Notes under the pieces: generated by a model
Database searches by the model: none
The model's input: the letters and a program-made list of their open reading frames with translations, nothing else
Told to the model about the DNA's origin: nothing
Program-made: the position numbers and the translations under genes
Assembly (NCBI GenBank): GCA_031289735.1
Contig: JAITOV010000062.1
Coordinates: 1 to 42,483, forward strand
DNA from: Peptococcaceae bacterium
GTDB lineage: Bacteria > Bacillota > Desulfitobacteriia > Desulfitobacteriales > Desulfitobacteriaceae
DNA: 42,483 nt
Reading direction: 5' to 3'
Shown here: positions 32,678 to 42,483 of the stretch, piece by piece
Numbering within the stretch: the stretch's first letter is position 1
How the letters are laid out: each line of letters opens with the position of its first letter

Positions 32678-35245
32678 ATGGAAGAAGGAAGAAAACAAAC
32701 CCGGATGGAACTGTTAGCCCCCGCAGGCGATTGGTTGGCCTTTAAAGCCGGTGTGGAGAACGGCGCCGACGCGATCTATCTAGGCGGAAAGAGTTTCAAC
32801 GCCAGGGCAGGGGCGGAAAACTTTTCCTTGGATGAGCTGCGCCAGAGTGTGCGGTATGCGCATGAGCGGGATGTTAAGGTATATGTCACGGTGAACACGC
32901 TGGTAACGGATGATGAACTCTCAGAATTAGCCGAGTATCTCTATCACTTACATGAAATAAGGGTCGATGGGCTGATTATTCAGGATATCGGTGTGGCGGC
33001 TTTGGCGCGCGCCATTCTGCCTGAAGTGCCGTTGCATGCCAGTACGCAGATGACGGTGAACAATATCTGGGGCGTACAGCGTTTGGCGAAAATGGGTTTT
33101 TCCCGCGTTGTGTTGGCGAGAGAGTGTTCGGCAGCGCAGATTAGCGGCATTGCGCGGCATAGTCCTTTAGAGGTGGAAGTCTTTGTCCACGGCGCGTTGT
33201 GCGTTTGCTATTCGGGGCAATGCCTGATGTCCAGTTTTATTGGCGGTCGCAGCGGCAATCGCGGTAAATGCGCCCAGCCCTGCCGGATGGCCTATCACTT
33301 GCTGGATCAGCAGCAACACGATGTCTTGGCCCAGCAAAAAATCGGCGAACATTTGTTGAGTACACGCGATATGAATCTGTCTGAACAATTGGGGCGTTTG
33401 CAAACATGCGGCGTACGTTCATTAAAAGTAGAAGGACGCATGAAACGTCCGGAATACGTAGCGACAGTCATTCGCCTATATCGCCAAGCGCTGAATCATT
33501 TGACAGACCTGGACGCCGATGCGGATCATCTTTTGACGCCGGAGGAACAGCGTCAGTTGGCGCAGATTTTTAATCGGGATTTCAGTACAGCTTATTTAAA
33601 TGAAAACCCGGGAGCCGCGTTAATGAGCTATCATCGGCCCAATAACCGCGGTTTGCGTTTAGGACGGGTGCTGCGCGGCGAGCAGGGTCAGATGGTCGTG
33701 AAGCTGGAAAATGAACTGCGTGTCGGAGATGGGATCGAGGTATGGAATAACCGCGGGCGTGAAGGTGTGAACGTGGAGCGGATCTTCCTGACGGAGGAAG
33801 AGCAGGGTCAGCGTTCGCTGCACTCGGCGGAACAAGCGGATCCGGGGCAAACTGTGCAATTGCTTTTTAACGGCTGGGTGAATCCGGGAGATCGCGTGTT
33901 CAAAACACATGACGCATTATTGATCCGTGAGGCCCAGAGCAGTTATCAGGAAGGGCATGAAAGGCGTAAACGCCCGTTGCGTTTGCGTTTATCCGGTCAG
34001 ATCGGAGAACAGCTCTGTTTGGAAGCGTCCAGCGGAACGCAATGCGAGCGCGTCTTCTCCTCCAGTGCGGCGCAGGCGGCAGTGAACCGGCCGTTGACCA
34101 GGGAAACGGCGCTTCGTCAGCTGAGCCGTTTGGGGACGACGCCTTTTCTGCTGCAAGAATGCGAAACGGAGCTATCCGGAGATCTGATGATCCCGATCAG
34201 TGAATTAAACGATATGCGGCGCCGGGTTGTGGAAGCATTGTTGCGGCCCAAGCATCACTTGGCACCCGTGGCGCAAGCGGTCTTTCAGCAACGTTGTTCC
34301 GACTGGCGCGCGGTGGTATGGCAAACCAGGCAAAGAACGGCGCGCGGAGTATTGCCGGCGCTGTCGGTAGCCGTCAGTTCTCTCGCGAATCTAAAGGCAG
34401 GGGTACAGGCCGGCGCGCGCCGGATCGTTTTCGGCGGAGAACACTGGCGCTCGCGTGAAGGACTGGATTTTGCTGATGTGCAGCGTGCTTTAGCCTATTG
34501 CCAAAATTATGGAGCGCAAGGGATTTGGCGCTGGCCGCATATTCTGTCTCAAGAAGAGTCGGCGTTATGGAACAAACGCTTAACGCAGGTAGCGCAATGG
34601 GCGGAGCGTCCGGCGATCATGGTGGCGAACTTGGGAGCGCTGGAGATGGTGCGGACAGTAGATCCGGATTGGCCATTGGAGCTTGATTATCCGCTGAATA
34701 TTTTCAATGCGCTGAGTGTAGCCTATTGCTTAGAACAAGGCGTGCGTAATATCACGCTTTCTCCGGAATTAAGCCGTGCGCAGATCGCTCAGCTCGCCTC
34801 ATGGCCGGCGACGGAGATACTGGTGTTTGGTGATATGAAGATGATGGTCAGTGAATATTGTCTGTTGGGATCAACTTTGGGGGGCAAACAGGGTGAGCAG
34901 TGCAGTCAGCCTTGCCGCCGCCAACCCTACACGCTCCAAGACCGCTTGCGCCTGAATTTTCCCTTGGAGACGGATCATTCGTGCCGGATGCATCTCTTTA
35001 ATAGTAAAACCCTGAATCTCTATCCGGTCTTGGATGATGTGGCAGGACTCGGGGTCAAGCGCATTCGCCTGGAGTTGGTTCGGGCGACGGAACGTCAAAT
35101 CCGTTGGATTATTCCGTTGTTTGACGAACGCTGGACCGCGTTGATGAACCATCCGCAGGCCAAGCCTACAGAGCAGAAGATAGATTGGGAGTCCTACTAT
35201 CCCGAGGGCTTTACCAAAGGGCATTATTATCGTGGCGTCGTGTAA
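32678..35245 (+). CDS. U32-family protein with DUF3656 (RlhA-like)
   Basis: An 855-residue U32 'peptidase' of the long type. The N-terminal U32 domain has LLAPAGDW, NGADAIYLGGKSFNAR and the Cys-rich CVCYSGQCLMSS...CAQPCR. A middle DUF3656-like region follows (~390-520), and a second U32-like half ends with GSTLGGKQGEQCSQPCR. The domain order is that of E. coli RlhA (YdcP), needed for hydroxylation of a 23S rRNA cytidine, rather than a true protease. The repeated Cys sets likely bind an Fe-S cluster. It starts at ATG 32678 after a weak AGGAGAG. Confidence 0.85.
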   Translation: MEEGRKQTRMELLAPAGDWLAFKAGVENGADAIYLGGKSFNARAGAENFSLDELRQSVRYAHERDVKVYVTVNTLVTDDELSELAEYLYHLHEIRVDGLIIQDIGVAALARAILPEVPLHASTQMTVNNIWGVQRLAKMGFSRVVLARECSAAQISGIARHSPLEVEVFVHGALCVCYSGQCLMSSFIGGRSGNRGKCAQPCRMAYHLLDQQQHDVLAQQKIGEHLLSTRDMNLSEQLGRLQTCGVRSLKVEGRMKRPEYVATVIRLYRQALNHLTDLDADADHLLTPEEQRQLAQIFNRDFSTAYLNENPGAALMSYHRPNNRGLRLGRVLRGEQGQMVVKLENELRVGDGIEVWNNRGREGVNVERIFLTEEEQGQRSLHSAEQADPGQTVQLLFNGWVNPGDRVFKTHDALLIREAQSSYQEGHERRKRPLRLRLSGQIGEQLCLEASSGTQCERVFSSSAAQAAVNRPLTRETALRQLSRLGTTPFLLQECETELSGDLMIPISELNDMRRRVVEALLRPKHHLAPVAQAVFQQRCSDWRAVVWQTRQRTARGVLPALSVAVSSLANLKAGVQAGARRIVFGGEHWRSREGLDFADVQRALAYCQNYGAQGIWRWPHILSQEESALWNKRLTQVAQWAERPAIMVANLGALEMVRTVDPDWPLELDYPLNIFNALSVAYCLEQGVRNITLSPELSRAQIAQLASWPATEILVFGDMKMMVSEYCLLGSTLGGKQGEQCSQPCRRQPYTLQDRLRLNFPLETDHSCRMHLFNSKTLNLYPVLDDVAGLGVKRIRLELVRATERQIRWIIPLFDERWTALMNHPQAKPTEQKIDWESYYPEGFTKGHYYRGVV

Positions 35246-35259
35246 ACAAGGGAGGAAGC

Positions 35260-37626
35260 ATGAGTATAAACGCGAAGGCGTTGGAAAAACTGGAATTCGC
35301 TAAGATCTTACAACGCTTAGGCAGCTTTTGCCTTCTATCGGCGGGGCAAGAGATGGCGGAGAATCTGTTACCGGAAATAGAGATTGCGCCGATACGCGTC
35401 AATCTGGAAAAAACGGAAGAAGGCAAAACCCTGTTGGATCTCCAACCGCTGTTCTCTGTGCGTGGCGTCAAAGATATCCGGCAATACTTAGCGCGCTGTC
35501 GTCGTGGTGGGCTGCTCAATCCGGATGAACTGCTCCAAGTGAAGGATACGTTGCGGGTGGGGCGGCACATCAAGCAGACGATCAGTGAGAGCAAGGTTCT
35601 CTTGCCGCATTTTCGTGAGATGGTCGCGGCTATCGAGCCGCAAAAAGGCTTGGAAGATGAGATCTCACGTTGTATATCTGAGGATCGGACAGTAAGCGAT
35701 CACGCCTCCGCCGAATTGGCCGGTCTGCGCAAGAACAAGCAGAGACTGCAACAGAGGATCCGCGAGACGCTAGATGGAATCGTGCGTAGCGCAACCTATC
35801 AGAAGATGCTGCAAGATCCGATCATCACTCAGCGTTCCGACCGTTATGTCGTGCCCGTTAAGCAAGAGTATCGCGTGTCTTTTCCGGGGATTGTGCATGA
35901 TCAGTCAGCGAGTGGGGCGACCTTGTTTATTGAGCCCATGAATGTCGTGCAGTTAGGCAATGAATTGAGAGCGGTCTTTATTCAGGAAGAACGGGAGATT
36001 CAGCGTATATTACAAGTCTTGGCGCAGGCGATCGACGCGCAGGCGCAGGCGATCGCCTGGTTATTTGCCGCGCTGGTGGAAGTGGATTTTGTTTTGGCTA
36101 AGGCACGCTTAGCCCGGGATATGAATGCAGGCGCGCCAAAACTAGTGGATCGGCGGATGATCCGGTTGATTCAAGCCAGGCATCCGTTACTGACAGGCCA
36201 AGCCGTGCCACTGACGCTGGAACTGGGCGGCGGATTCGATTTACTGGTGATCACCGGACCGAATACGGGCGGGAAGACAGTCGCCTTAAAAACGATGGGA
36301 CTCTGTGTTTTGATGGCGCAAGCGGGCTTGCATATTCCGGCGGAAAGCGAATCTGTCCTAGGGGTTTTCCGTCAAGTTTTTGCTGACATCGGAGATGAAC
36401 AATCCCTGGAACAATCATTGAGTACTTTTTCCGGGCATATGAAAAATATCGTCGAGATCGCACAGCAAACGGATCAAAGCTCGCTGGTGCTGTTAGATGA
36501 GATTGGCGCCGGGACAGATCCCAGTGAAGGCGCGGCCTTAGCGATGGCGATATTGAGCGAATTGTTGGAGGCTGGGTCTAAAGTGGTGGCGACTACGCAT
36601 TATGGCGCTTTGAAAACATTTGCCTATCGGACGCCTCGGGTGGAAAACGCCTCCGTAGAGTTTGATGCGGATACACTCCGTCCGACCTATCGCTTGTTGA
36701 TCGGGATCCCGGGTAAGAGTAACGCTTTCAATATCGCGGCTAGACTGGGTCTGAGCGGCGATGTACTGGCCAGAGCGAAGGATTACCTATCGGAGCGGGA
36801 AATGCAGGTATCCGATCTGCTCGAGAATTTAGAGGAAATACAACGGGATATAGAGACAGAAAAGCGCAAAGTAGCCGAACAGCGGCAAGTAACGGAGGAA
36901 CAGAGCCGCTTCGCTGAGCAAAAACTGCTGCAAATGGAAGCGCATTATGAGCGTATTGTGGCGAAGGCACAGGACGAAGCCGGCGAGATCATCCGCCAGA
37001 CGCGACGGGATGCGGATCAATTAATCAATGAACTGAAAGAAGCGCTGAAAAAGGATCAAAAGAAACAACAGGACATCGAACGGGCCCGCACAGGGATCAA
37101 GAGCTTGCAGACGAAGATGGCAAAGCCTAGCGCAGCGCACGCGGCAGGTGGTCTGCCTGCTGATCAGATCCTCTTAGGTCAAACGGTGCTGATTTCCCAA
37201 GGCCAGCAAAAAGGATATGTACTCAAGTTGCCCAACGAGCAAGGCGAGGTGTTGGTTCAAGCGGGGATCATGAAGATTACCGTACCCTTGCGTGATTTGC
37301 GTCTGGTGCAGGAAGAAAAAAAACCGCAAAAAAATCAACGCGTCGTCTCAAGCGGTCAGATTGGCCGCGAGAAAGCGCAAGAAATGCGCCATGAACTGGA
37401 TGTGCGCGGTATGTTGGTTGAAGAAGCCTGTTATGCGCTGGACAAATATTTGGATGACGCGGTGCTGACAGGCATCCAGCAAATCTACATTATTCATGGC
37501 AAAGGAACCGGCGCCCTGCGCGCGGGTGTGCAAGATTTCCTGCGCGGACATCCGCATATTCAATCTTTTCGCCTGGGCTATCATGGGGAAGGCGATCTTG
37601 GGGTGACGGTCGCGGAATTAAAATAA
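35260..37626 (+). CDS. mutS2: MutS2 family ATPase/nuclease
   Basis: A 788-residue MutS2. Seen: helical core and clamp, Walker A GPNTGGKTVAL, the MutS signature DEIGAGTDPSEGAALA, a long coiled coil (~510-620) and a C-terminal Smr nuclease domain with ELDVRGMLVEEA and IIHGKGTGALR. MutS2 proteins act in recombination control and, in Bacillus, in rescue of collided ribosomes. ATG 35260 has AGGGAGGAAG upstream; the frame upstream belongs to overlap with the U32 gene. Its stop is only 4 bp from the convergent PBP stop. Confidence 0.94.
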   Translation: MSINAKALEKLEFAKILQRLGSFCLLSAGQEMAENLLPEIEIAPIRVNLEKTEEGKTLLDLQPLFSVRGVKDIRQYLARCRRGGLLNPDELLQVKDTLRVGRHIKQTISESKVLLPHFREMVAAIEPQKGLEDEISRCISEDRTVSDHASAELAGLRKNKQRLQQRIRETLDGIVRSATYQKMLQDPIITQRSDRYVVPVKQEYRVSFPGIVHDQSASGATLFIEPMNVVQLGNELRAVFIQEEREIQRILQVLAQAIDAQAQAIAWLFAALVEVDFVLAKARLARDMNAGAPKLVDRRMIRLIQARHPLLTGQAVPLTLELGGGFDLLVITGPNTGGKTVALKTMGLCVLMAQAGLHIPAESESVLGVFRQVFADIGDEQSLEQSLSTFSGHMKNIVEIAQQTDQSSLVLLDEIGAGTDPSEGAALAMAILSELLEAGSKVVATTHYGALKTFAYRTPRVENASVEFDADTLRPTYRLLIGIPGKSNAFNIAARLGLSGDVLARAKDYLSEREMQVSDLLENLEEIQRDIETEKRKVAEQRQVTEEQSRFAEQKLLQMEAHYERIVAKAQDEAGEIIRQTRRDADQLINELKEALKKDQKKQQDIERARTGIKSLQTKMAKPSAAHAAGGLPADQILLGQTVLISQGQQKGYVLKLPNEQGEVLVQAGIMKITVPLRDLRLVQEEKKPQKNQRVVSSGQIGREKAQEMRHELDVRGMLVEEACYALDKYLDDAVLTGIQQIYIIHGKGTGALRAGVQDFLRGHPHIQSFRLGYHGEGDLGVTVAELK

Positions 37627-37630
37627 GAGA

Positions 37631-40324
37631 TTATTTGAGTGTCAGGATGGCGTTTTTGGATGCCGGGCCGATCGTGGCAGAGGAGTCTTGGAGTGCGGCT
37701 TGGAAAGCATATTCACCGGTAGTCATTTCATTTTGCTCGCCTAGGGCGACCGGACAGGCGGTCATAGTACCGGGAGCACCGGATGTTTTGATTTTGGTGA
37801 GCAGTGTTTCCGTCGCAGAAGAGCCGGGGCGTTGCAAATAGATGACGATCGTGTATTCATGGGCGTTGCCGGAGGCGCTGGTTTCAGCTGAACGTTCTAC
37901 GGGGACAGCGACCGTTAATATGGCTTCGCGGGTTGCCGTTTTATACGTGATCTTACTGATCGCAGGCGTCGGAATGACGGAGCTATCGTGATTCCTATCG
38001 GGCGTGGTGGCTGGCGTCTCGCTTGGAGGCGTTTCCGGTTTCGGATCGATTAATTCTTCCGGAGTGTATTCTACAGGCGGCTTATACGGGTGTTCTTCCG
38101 TAGGCCAAACAGCGTTTGGCGATCGCCCGGGAATTTCCAGGAACACGCCTTTACGGCTGACTGCTGTTGCCGGACCAGCCAGGTATTCAGGATGTGCGGC
38201 GTCGATGTCTTTCTCTACCCATACGGTTCCTGGTTTAGAGGGTAGATTTCCTTGGGCGGCGATTTCTGAACTGATGAATTGACTAGGCGTTAAGGAACTG
38301 GGCAGTAAGCCGGATTTTCGGTCAAAAGAGCCGCTGACAATCCCGGCCGGTTGCGGAATGGCAGAAATCACCTCTTTACCCTGCAACGCAGCCGTCATGG
38401 TTTGTTTCCAAATCCGGGTGGGATAACTGCCGCCGTAGACTTGCCGTAAATAATGATTACTGTCAAGATCGACATCATAGCCCATCCAAACCACACCGAC
38501 GTAGTTCGGCGTATAACCGGCGAACCAAGCGTCCGGGTTCCCGTTTTTGTATCCATACTTCTCGGGATCTAAAGAAGTTGTGCCGGTCTTGCCGCAGACA
38601 TACCAATTGCCAATCTGGGCGTTGACGCCGGTTCCGCCGGTGACCACACCGCGTAAAAGATTGTTCATCAGGTAGGCGGTGGTTTCACTCATCACTCGTT
38701 GTTTGCTAACGGTTGGTTCGATGACCAGGCGGTCTTGCGCGTCCAGAACTTTCTCGACCACGTGATGCGTGATCCGAACCCCGTTATTGGCGAATACCCC
38801 ATACGCCGAAGCCATATCGACAGTAGAGACGTTTGTGGATCCCAGCGCTAAACTCAAGTTATTCCGTTCATCGTTCTTTAACGGCAGACCCAGTTTATCT
38901 TTAGCGAAAGACCAGCCGTATTCTACGCCGATCAGATTCATCAGTTTGACGGCGTAGACATTCACCGAGTTTTCGACGGCATAACGCATCGTGATCAAAC
39001 CTTTCCACCCGCTGGTTTCTGTATCGAAATCAACGGGTGACCAAGAGCCGCCTCCCGTACTGTAGGAAACCGGCATATCATCCAACACCGTACCTGGAAA
39101 AAAACCGCCTTTTTCCAGGGCGGGGGCGTAGACGACGAGCGGTTTGATCGTCGAACCAGGTTGCCGTTTCGCGGCCCAAGCCCGATTTAACCCGCGTGGC
39201 GTATAGTCGCGGCCGCCGACCATGGCGCGGATGGCGCCGGTCGCCGGATCCAGTATGGTGATGGCGGCTTGAACCTTGACGTTATCGACACTTTGCGGAA
39301 AATTGTTGTCGTTGGCAAAGGCGGCTTCCGCTTCTTTTTGAATTGCCGGATCAATGGCTGTATAGATCTGCAATCCGCCGCTGAAAATCTGTTCTGCCGT
39401 GATGTGATACGTGTTTTCCAATTCATCAATGACGTAATCAACGTAATAAGGAAATTGATAACCCACACCGGTCGTTGTGGGTTTTTCGGCGCCTCCCCGG
39501 GTTTCTGTGACATGATCGATATAGGAGAAAGGCGTTTCTTTATATTGCTCATAGGCCGTAGCAGAGATGATGTCGGCGTCGCGCATGACGCTCAGCACGA
39601 CGGTGCGGCGCGATTTAGCCTCGTCCGGATATACGTACGGGTCATAACCGCTGGGCGCTTGCGGTAAACCGGCCAGCAGCGCCACTTCATCCGGCGTCAG
39701 TTCAGATAAGTCTTCTTTGCCGAAGTATACTTGAGAAGCCGCTAAGATGCCGAAGCAGGATTCGCCAAGATAGATTCTGTTCAAATAAAAGGTGAGGATC
39801 TCATCTTTGGTATATTTATGCTCCAGCTGCATGGCCAGGACGACTTCTTGGACTTTGCGCGTCAAGGTCTTCGCCGTAGGGTCACTGATAAAGGCATTAC
39901 GGGCTAATTGAATCGTAATCGTGCTGGCGCCTTCTTTTGCGCTGCGGGAAAGGAGGTCACGGACGCCGGCGCCGACAATGCGGATGGGGTCAAAACCGAA
40001 ATGACTGTAGAAGCGTTTATCTTCAATGGCGACAAAGGTTTGCTTCACGAGATCCGGGATGTCTGCGGAGGATACGTTTAAGCGATTCTCTCCGGCGTGC
40101 AGTTGGGCGATGACCTCTCCGTTCAAATCATAGATCCGGGATGATTGTTTGGGATTATCTAACACTGCGGGATCCCAGGACGGAGTATCAACCGCGGCGC
40201 TGCAGCCCCAAGCAGCGACGCCGACAAAGACGAGGATGATAACCACTAAAAAGATCCGGAGTACTCTGCGCAGTGATGGGTGCTTCTTGCGCTTTCTGGG
40301 TCTGCGTTTTTGGCTCTGTGCCAT
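37631..40324 (-). CDS. class A penicillin-binding protein (PBP1A type)
   Basis: An 897-residue bifunctional peptidoglycan synthase. A basic cytoplasmic tail and one membrane helix (~20-40) are followed by the GT51 glycosyltransferase (catalytic Glu101 in EDKRFYSHFG; GASTITIQLARN). Next comes the transpeptidase with S391-TI-K394, S453-V-N455 and K579-T-G. The C-terminal ~220 residues hold a Pro/Thr-rich linker (~760-790) and a fibronectin-like domain. ATG 40324 has AGGAGG 11 bases upstream. It is convergent with mutS2. Confidence 0.94.
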   Translation of the reverse strand: MAQSQKRRPRKRKKHPSLRRVLRIFLVVIILVFVGVAAWGCSAAVDTPSWDPAVLDNPKQSSRIYDLNGEVIAQLHAGENRLNVSSADIPDLVKQTFVAIEDKRFYSHFGFDPIRIVGAGVRDLLSRSAKEGASTITIQLARNAFISDPTAKTLTRKVQEVVLAMQLEHKYTKDEILTFYLNRIYLGESCFGILAASQVYFGKEDLSELTPDEVALLAGLPQAPSGYDPYVYPDEAKSRRTVVLSVMRDADIISATAYEQYKETPFSYIDHVTETRGGAEKPTTTGVGYQFPYYVDYVIDELENTYHITAEQIFSGGLQIYTAIDPAIQKEAEAAFANDNNFPQSVDNVKVQAAITILDPATGAIRAMVGGRDYTPRGLNRAWAAKRQPGSTIKPLVVYAPALEKGGFFPGTVLDDMPVSYSTGGGSWSPVDFDTETSGWKGLITMRYAVENSVNVYAVKLMNLIGVEYGWSFAKDKLGLPLKNDERNNLSLALGSTNVSTVDMASAYGVFANNGVRITHHVVEKVLDAQDRLVIEPTVSKQRVMSETTAYLMNNLLRGVVTGGTGVNAQIGNWYVCGKTGTTSLDPEKYGYKNGNPDAWFAGYTPNYVGVVWMGYDVDLDSNHYLRQVYGGSYPTRIWKQTMTAALQGKEVISAIPQPAGIVSGSFDRKSGLLPSSLTPSQFISSEIAAQGNLPSKPGTVWVEKDIDAAHPEYLAGPATAVSRKGVFLEIPGRSPNAVWPTEEHPYKPPVEYTPEELIDPKPETPPSETPATTPDRNHDSSVIPTPAISKITYKTATREAILTVAVPVERSAETSASGNAHEYTIVIYLQRPGSSATETLLTKIKTSGAPGTMTACPVALGEQNEMTTGEYAFQAALQDSSATIGPASKNAILTLK

Positions 40325-40477
40325 GCAATTTAGGCCTCCTCATATATAATGAATTGATCGCGCTATTTCCTTATTTTACCGGATGCTTTATACTATGTGA
40401 AGATAACGTTAATTATAGCATACTTTCGATATCGCAATGAAATAGGGAGGAATCACGATGCTATTGGATTTTGCAAC

Positions 40478-40669
40478 TTACTCATCTATGGCGTTCTGAA
40501 CGATTGTAAGGATTTCTGATTGAGGAACATCAGGTTTTTTATAGTAGTAAAATATTTCGACCAACGTGTGCAGTGTGTCCGCGTAGTTGTGCATAGAGAT
40601 ATACGGCGAAGCGCAAAATTCCTTGATCATTGCGTACTCCGATTGGATCGAGTGCGGTTTGATAATCAA
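40478..40669 (-). pseudogene. DUF6323-like fragment
   Basis: A 63-codon frame with EFCASPYISMHNYADTLHTL followed by VEIFYYYKK, which resembles the central segment of DUF6323 proteins (normally ~150-180 residues). The expected N-terminal third and the C-terminal tail are missing and no ribosome site precedes it. I call it a decayed remnant in the gap between the PBP and tyrS genes; a chance frame is possible. Confidence 0.3.
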
Positions 40670-40687
40670 GATAAAATACGGTAAGAT
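40659..40687 (+). promoter_or_regulatory. promoter of tyrS
   Basis: TTGATA (40659-40664), a 17-bp spacer and TAAGAT (40682-40687), 46 bp before the tyrS start. No T-box sequence is visible in the leader, unlike pheST. Confidence 0.5.
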
Positions 40688-40733
40688 AACATAGGTTTTG
40701 CTTCACTGACGGATAAGAGGTATGGAGGGTTAA

Positions 40734-42002
40734 ATGTTGGATGTGTTACAGGATTTACAATACAGAGGCTTAGTATATCAGCATACAGATCTGGAAACCT
40801 TGAGCGCGCGCTTGCGGAAATCTCCGCTGACGTTGTATTGTGGTTTTGATCCGACCGCGGATAGTCTCCATATCGGACACCTGTTACCTGTTCTGGTTCT
40901 GCGCAGATTTCAATTGGCGGGACATCGTCCGATCGCGCTTGTGGGCGGCGGAACAGGATTAATTGGAGACCCGAGCGGCAAAACGACCGAGCGGGCGTTG
41001 AATGCTCAGGATCTCGTGGCCAACTGGGGTCAAAACATTCGCCGGCAGTTAGAGCAATTTCTTGATTTTGACAGTCAAGAGAACCCGGCGATCATGGCGG
41101 ATAATTATACCTGGTTGAGTTCGTTGCAAGTGATTGATTTCTTGCGTGATATCGGCCGGCACTTTTCGATCGGGACGATGCTGGCGAAAGATTCAGTTGA
41201 GTCCCGGATGAATCGGGGCATTTCCTATACGGAGTTTAGCTACATGATCTTGCAATCGTATGATTATATGAAGCTGCATGAGACGTATCAGTGTGAACTG
41301 CAGATCGGCGGACAGGATCAATGGGGCAATATCACAGCCGGAATTGATTTGATACGCCGGATGTCGGTCAATGAAAATAAGGAAGCGCATGCCTTAACCC
41401 TGCCCTTGGTCACGAAGAGCGATGGGACTAAATTCGGCAAAACGGAATCCGGAGCCATCTGGCTGGATGCGACGAAAACGTCGCCGTATCAATTCTATCA
41501 ATTCTGGCTAAACACCGATGACCGTGACGTGGTCAAGTTCTTGAAGTTCTTTACCTTCCTGCCTCCAGCGGACATAGATGCCTTAGCGGAGGAAGTCGCG
41601 CTGCAACCGGAAAAAAGAGCGGCGCACCAAGCCTTGGCGCGAGAGATGACCGCGTTAGTCCATGGATCTGAGGCGTTACAGCGTGCGCGGAAAATATCGC
41701 AGGCTTTATTTAGTGAGGACTTAAAGGAGTTATCGCCTGAGGAAATCGAGGAAGGCTTTATGGACGTGCCAGCCGCGACCTTTCAGGACGATTGCTTGAA
41801 TTTTGTCGATTTCTTAGTGCGGTCAGGTGTTGTCACTTCTAAACGCCAAGCCAGAGAGGCGATTGCCGCCGGATCGATTTACGTAAACAATGTGCGCAAT
41901 ACCGACGCAGATGCGGACATCTCATCCTTTGAGCGTATCGGAGGCACATACGTAGTGATCCGGCGCGGTAAAAAGAATTATCATTTAATCCGTTTCGTTT
42001 AA
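40734..42002 (+). CDS. tyrS: tyrosyl-tRNA synthetase
   Basis: A 422-residue class I synthetase. Seen: YCGFDPTADSLHIGHL with HIGH at 46-49, the tyrosine-site motif QIGGQDQWGNI, KFGKT (233-237) in the place of KMSKS, and a C-terminal S4 RNA-binding domain (VVTSKRQAREAIAAGSIYVN). It charges tRNA-Tyr. ATG 40734 follows TGGAGGG. It is the last protein gene before the rRNA operon. Confidence 0.96.
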   Translation: MLDVLQDLQYRGLVYQHTDLETLSARLRKSPLTLYCGFDPTADSLHIGHLLPVLVLRRFQLAGHRPIALVGGGTGLIGDPSGKTTERALNAQDLVANWGQNIRRQLEQFLDFDSQENPAIMADNYTWLSSLQVIDFLRDIGRHFSIGTMLAKDSVESRMNRGISYTEFSYMILQSYDYMKLHETYQCELQIGGQDQWGNITAGIDLIRRMSVNENKEAHALTLPLVTKSDGTKFGKTESGAIWLDATKTSPYQFYQFWLNTDDRDVVKFLKFFTFLPPADIDALAEEVALQPEKRAAHQALAREMTALVHGSEALQRARKISQALFSEDLKELSPEEIEEGFMDVPAATFQDDCLNFVDFLVRSGVVTSKRQAREAIAAGSIYVNNVRNTDADADISSFERIGGTYVVIRRGKKNYHLIRFV

Positions 42003-42405
42003 AGGAAACGAGCGGGGTAGCGGTGCTCTTCGGATATCTGTGTCCTCTGGGTACGAGGACGGCGCGGCATTTAGGCTCGGTGCGGTACGATGCGCTTCGA
42101 GCAGACCGTCTTTACCACGATCCCCCATTTTCGCCTTATAATGACAGCCGCTTTTACTATAAATTAGCATATCGGCAGTCGAAATAAATGTGATAAATTG
42201 GATAGAAAAAATATAGAAATGGACGCTAAAAAATGTTTGACAACGGGTTAAGGGATGTGGTATTCTTATTGAGCGCCGCAAGACGCACAGGTCATTGAAA
42301 ACTAAACAACAAGAGAAGCAAGACGGACCCGAGAGGGAAAAAGGGAAAAAAGGTAGAAATATTAAGTAATCAAAGAGCAGACTCAAACGGCTCTATGATA
42401 GAAAC
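42003..42405 (+). other. rRNA operon leader region
   Basis: About 400 bases without a protein gene. A short stem CGTTTC/GAAACG (41994-42010) overlaps the tyrS end and may be a weak terminator. The rrn promoter lies at 42237-42266. A TTGAAAACTAAAC stretch near 42295-42308 is the usual leader sequence before Bacillota rRNA genes. The open frame on the minus strand here is not credible as a gene. Confidence 0.5.
42237..42266 (+). promoter_or_regulatory. rRNA operon promoter
   Basis: TTGACA (42237-42242), an 18-bp spacer and TATTCT (42261-42266), about 140 bp before the 16S 5' end. Confidence 0.6.

Positions 42406-42483
<78 letters not shown>

Noticed and set aside
40440-40733. T-box leader for tyrS
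   Set aside because: No GGTGGTACCGCG-type sequence or terminator/antiterminator pair could be found in the region.
41985-42386. 133-codon minus-strand frame before the rRNA operon
   Set aside because: It covers the rrn promoter and leader, is Phe/Ser-rich in a non-protein way and has no start signal.

Overview
The window comes from an anaerobic-looking member of the Bacillota. Evidence: a T-box leader in front of pheS, a Bacillus-type b558 succinate dehydrogenase/fumarate reductase (sdhCAB order), RNase HIII, MutS2, ZapA, oxygen-labile class I two-subunit hydratase, many TTG/GTG starts, and a 16S rRNA 5' end of Clostridia/Negativicutes type. I cannot place it to family from this sequence alone.

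Layout. (1) 1-4480: a tRNA-Gly cut by the window edge, a B12-binding radical SAM protein divergent from a membrane-anchored PstS-like binding protein, and a DUF815 AAA ATPase. (2) 4590-7977: a mobile-element graveyard. It holds a DinJ/YafQ-type toxin-antitoxin pair whose toxin is broken, a conjugative-element-like non-coding block with a strong hairpin, an IS4-type transposase fragment, a 37-codon ORF for an amphipathic peptide, two phage packaging genes (one frameshifted) and a broken hicB. (3) 7978-23008: the main attraction, a catabolic island. A PrpR-type sigma-54 activator is followed by a textbook -24/-12 promoter. Downstream lie a homocitrate/citramalate-synthase-like enzyme, a CitE-like acyl-CoA lyase, a divergent succinyl-CoA-synthetase-like pair, a complete membrane succinate dehydrogenase/fumarate reductase and a class I fumarase/mesaconase-type hydratase. 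A nitroreductase, a possible ATC-hydrolase-type small protein, a DUF6282 amidohydrolase and an MmgE/PrpD enzyme follow. (4) 23156-42002: core genes rnhC, clpP, galU, two unknown exported proteins, a TrmH-type methyltransferase, T-box-pheST, zapA, a U32 peptidase, mutS2, a class A PBP and tyrS. (5) 42237-42483: rrn promoter and the first bases of 16S rRNA.

How the island may work (inference). The central genes form a consistent oxidation module: a succinate-like acid is oxidised by SdhCAB, hydrated by the class I hydratase, activated to a CoA thioester by the SucCD-like pair, and cleaved by the CitE-like lyase to acetyl-CoA plus a 2-oxo acid. With C4 acids this is succinate-fumarate-malate-malyl-CoA; with C5 acids it is methylsuccinate-mesaconate-citramalate-citramalyl-CoA. 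The nitroreductase, small Cys-rich protein, amidohydrolase and PrpD-family enzyme would be the upper pathway that delivers the acid, possibly from a nitrogen heterocycle or amide. The SucD-like subunit has lost the phosphohistidine used by all classical succinyl-CoA synthetases, so the activation chemistry is the least explained step. The substrate is unknown.
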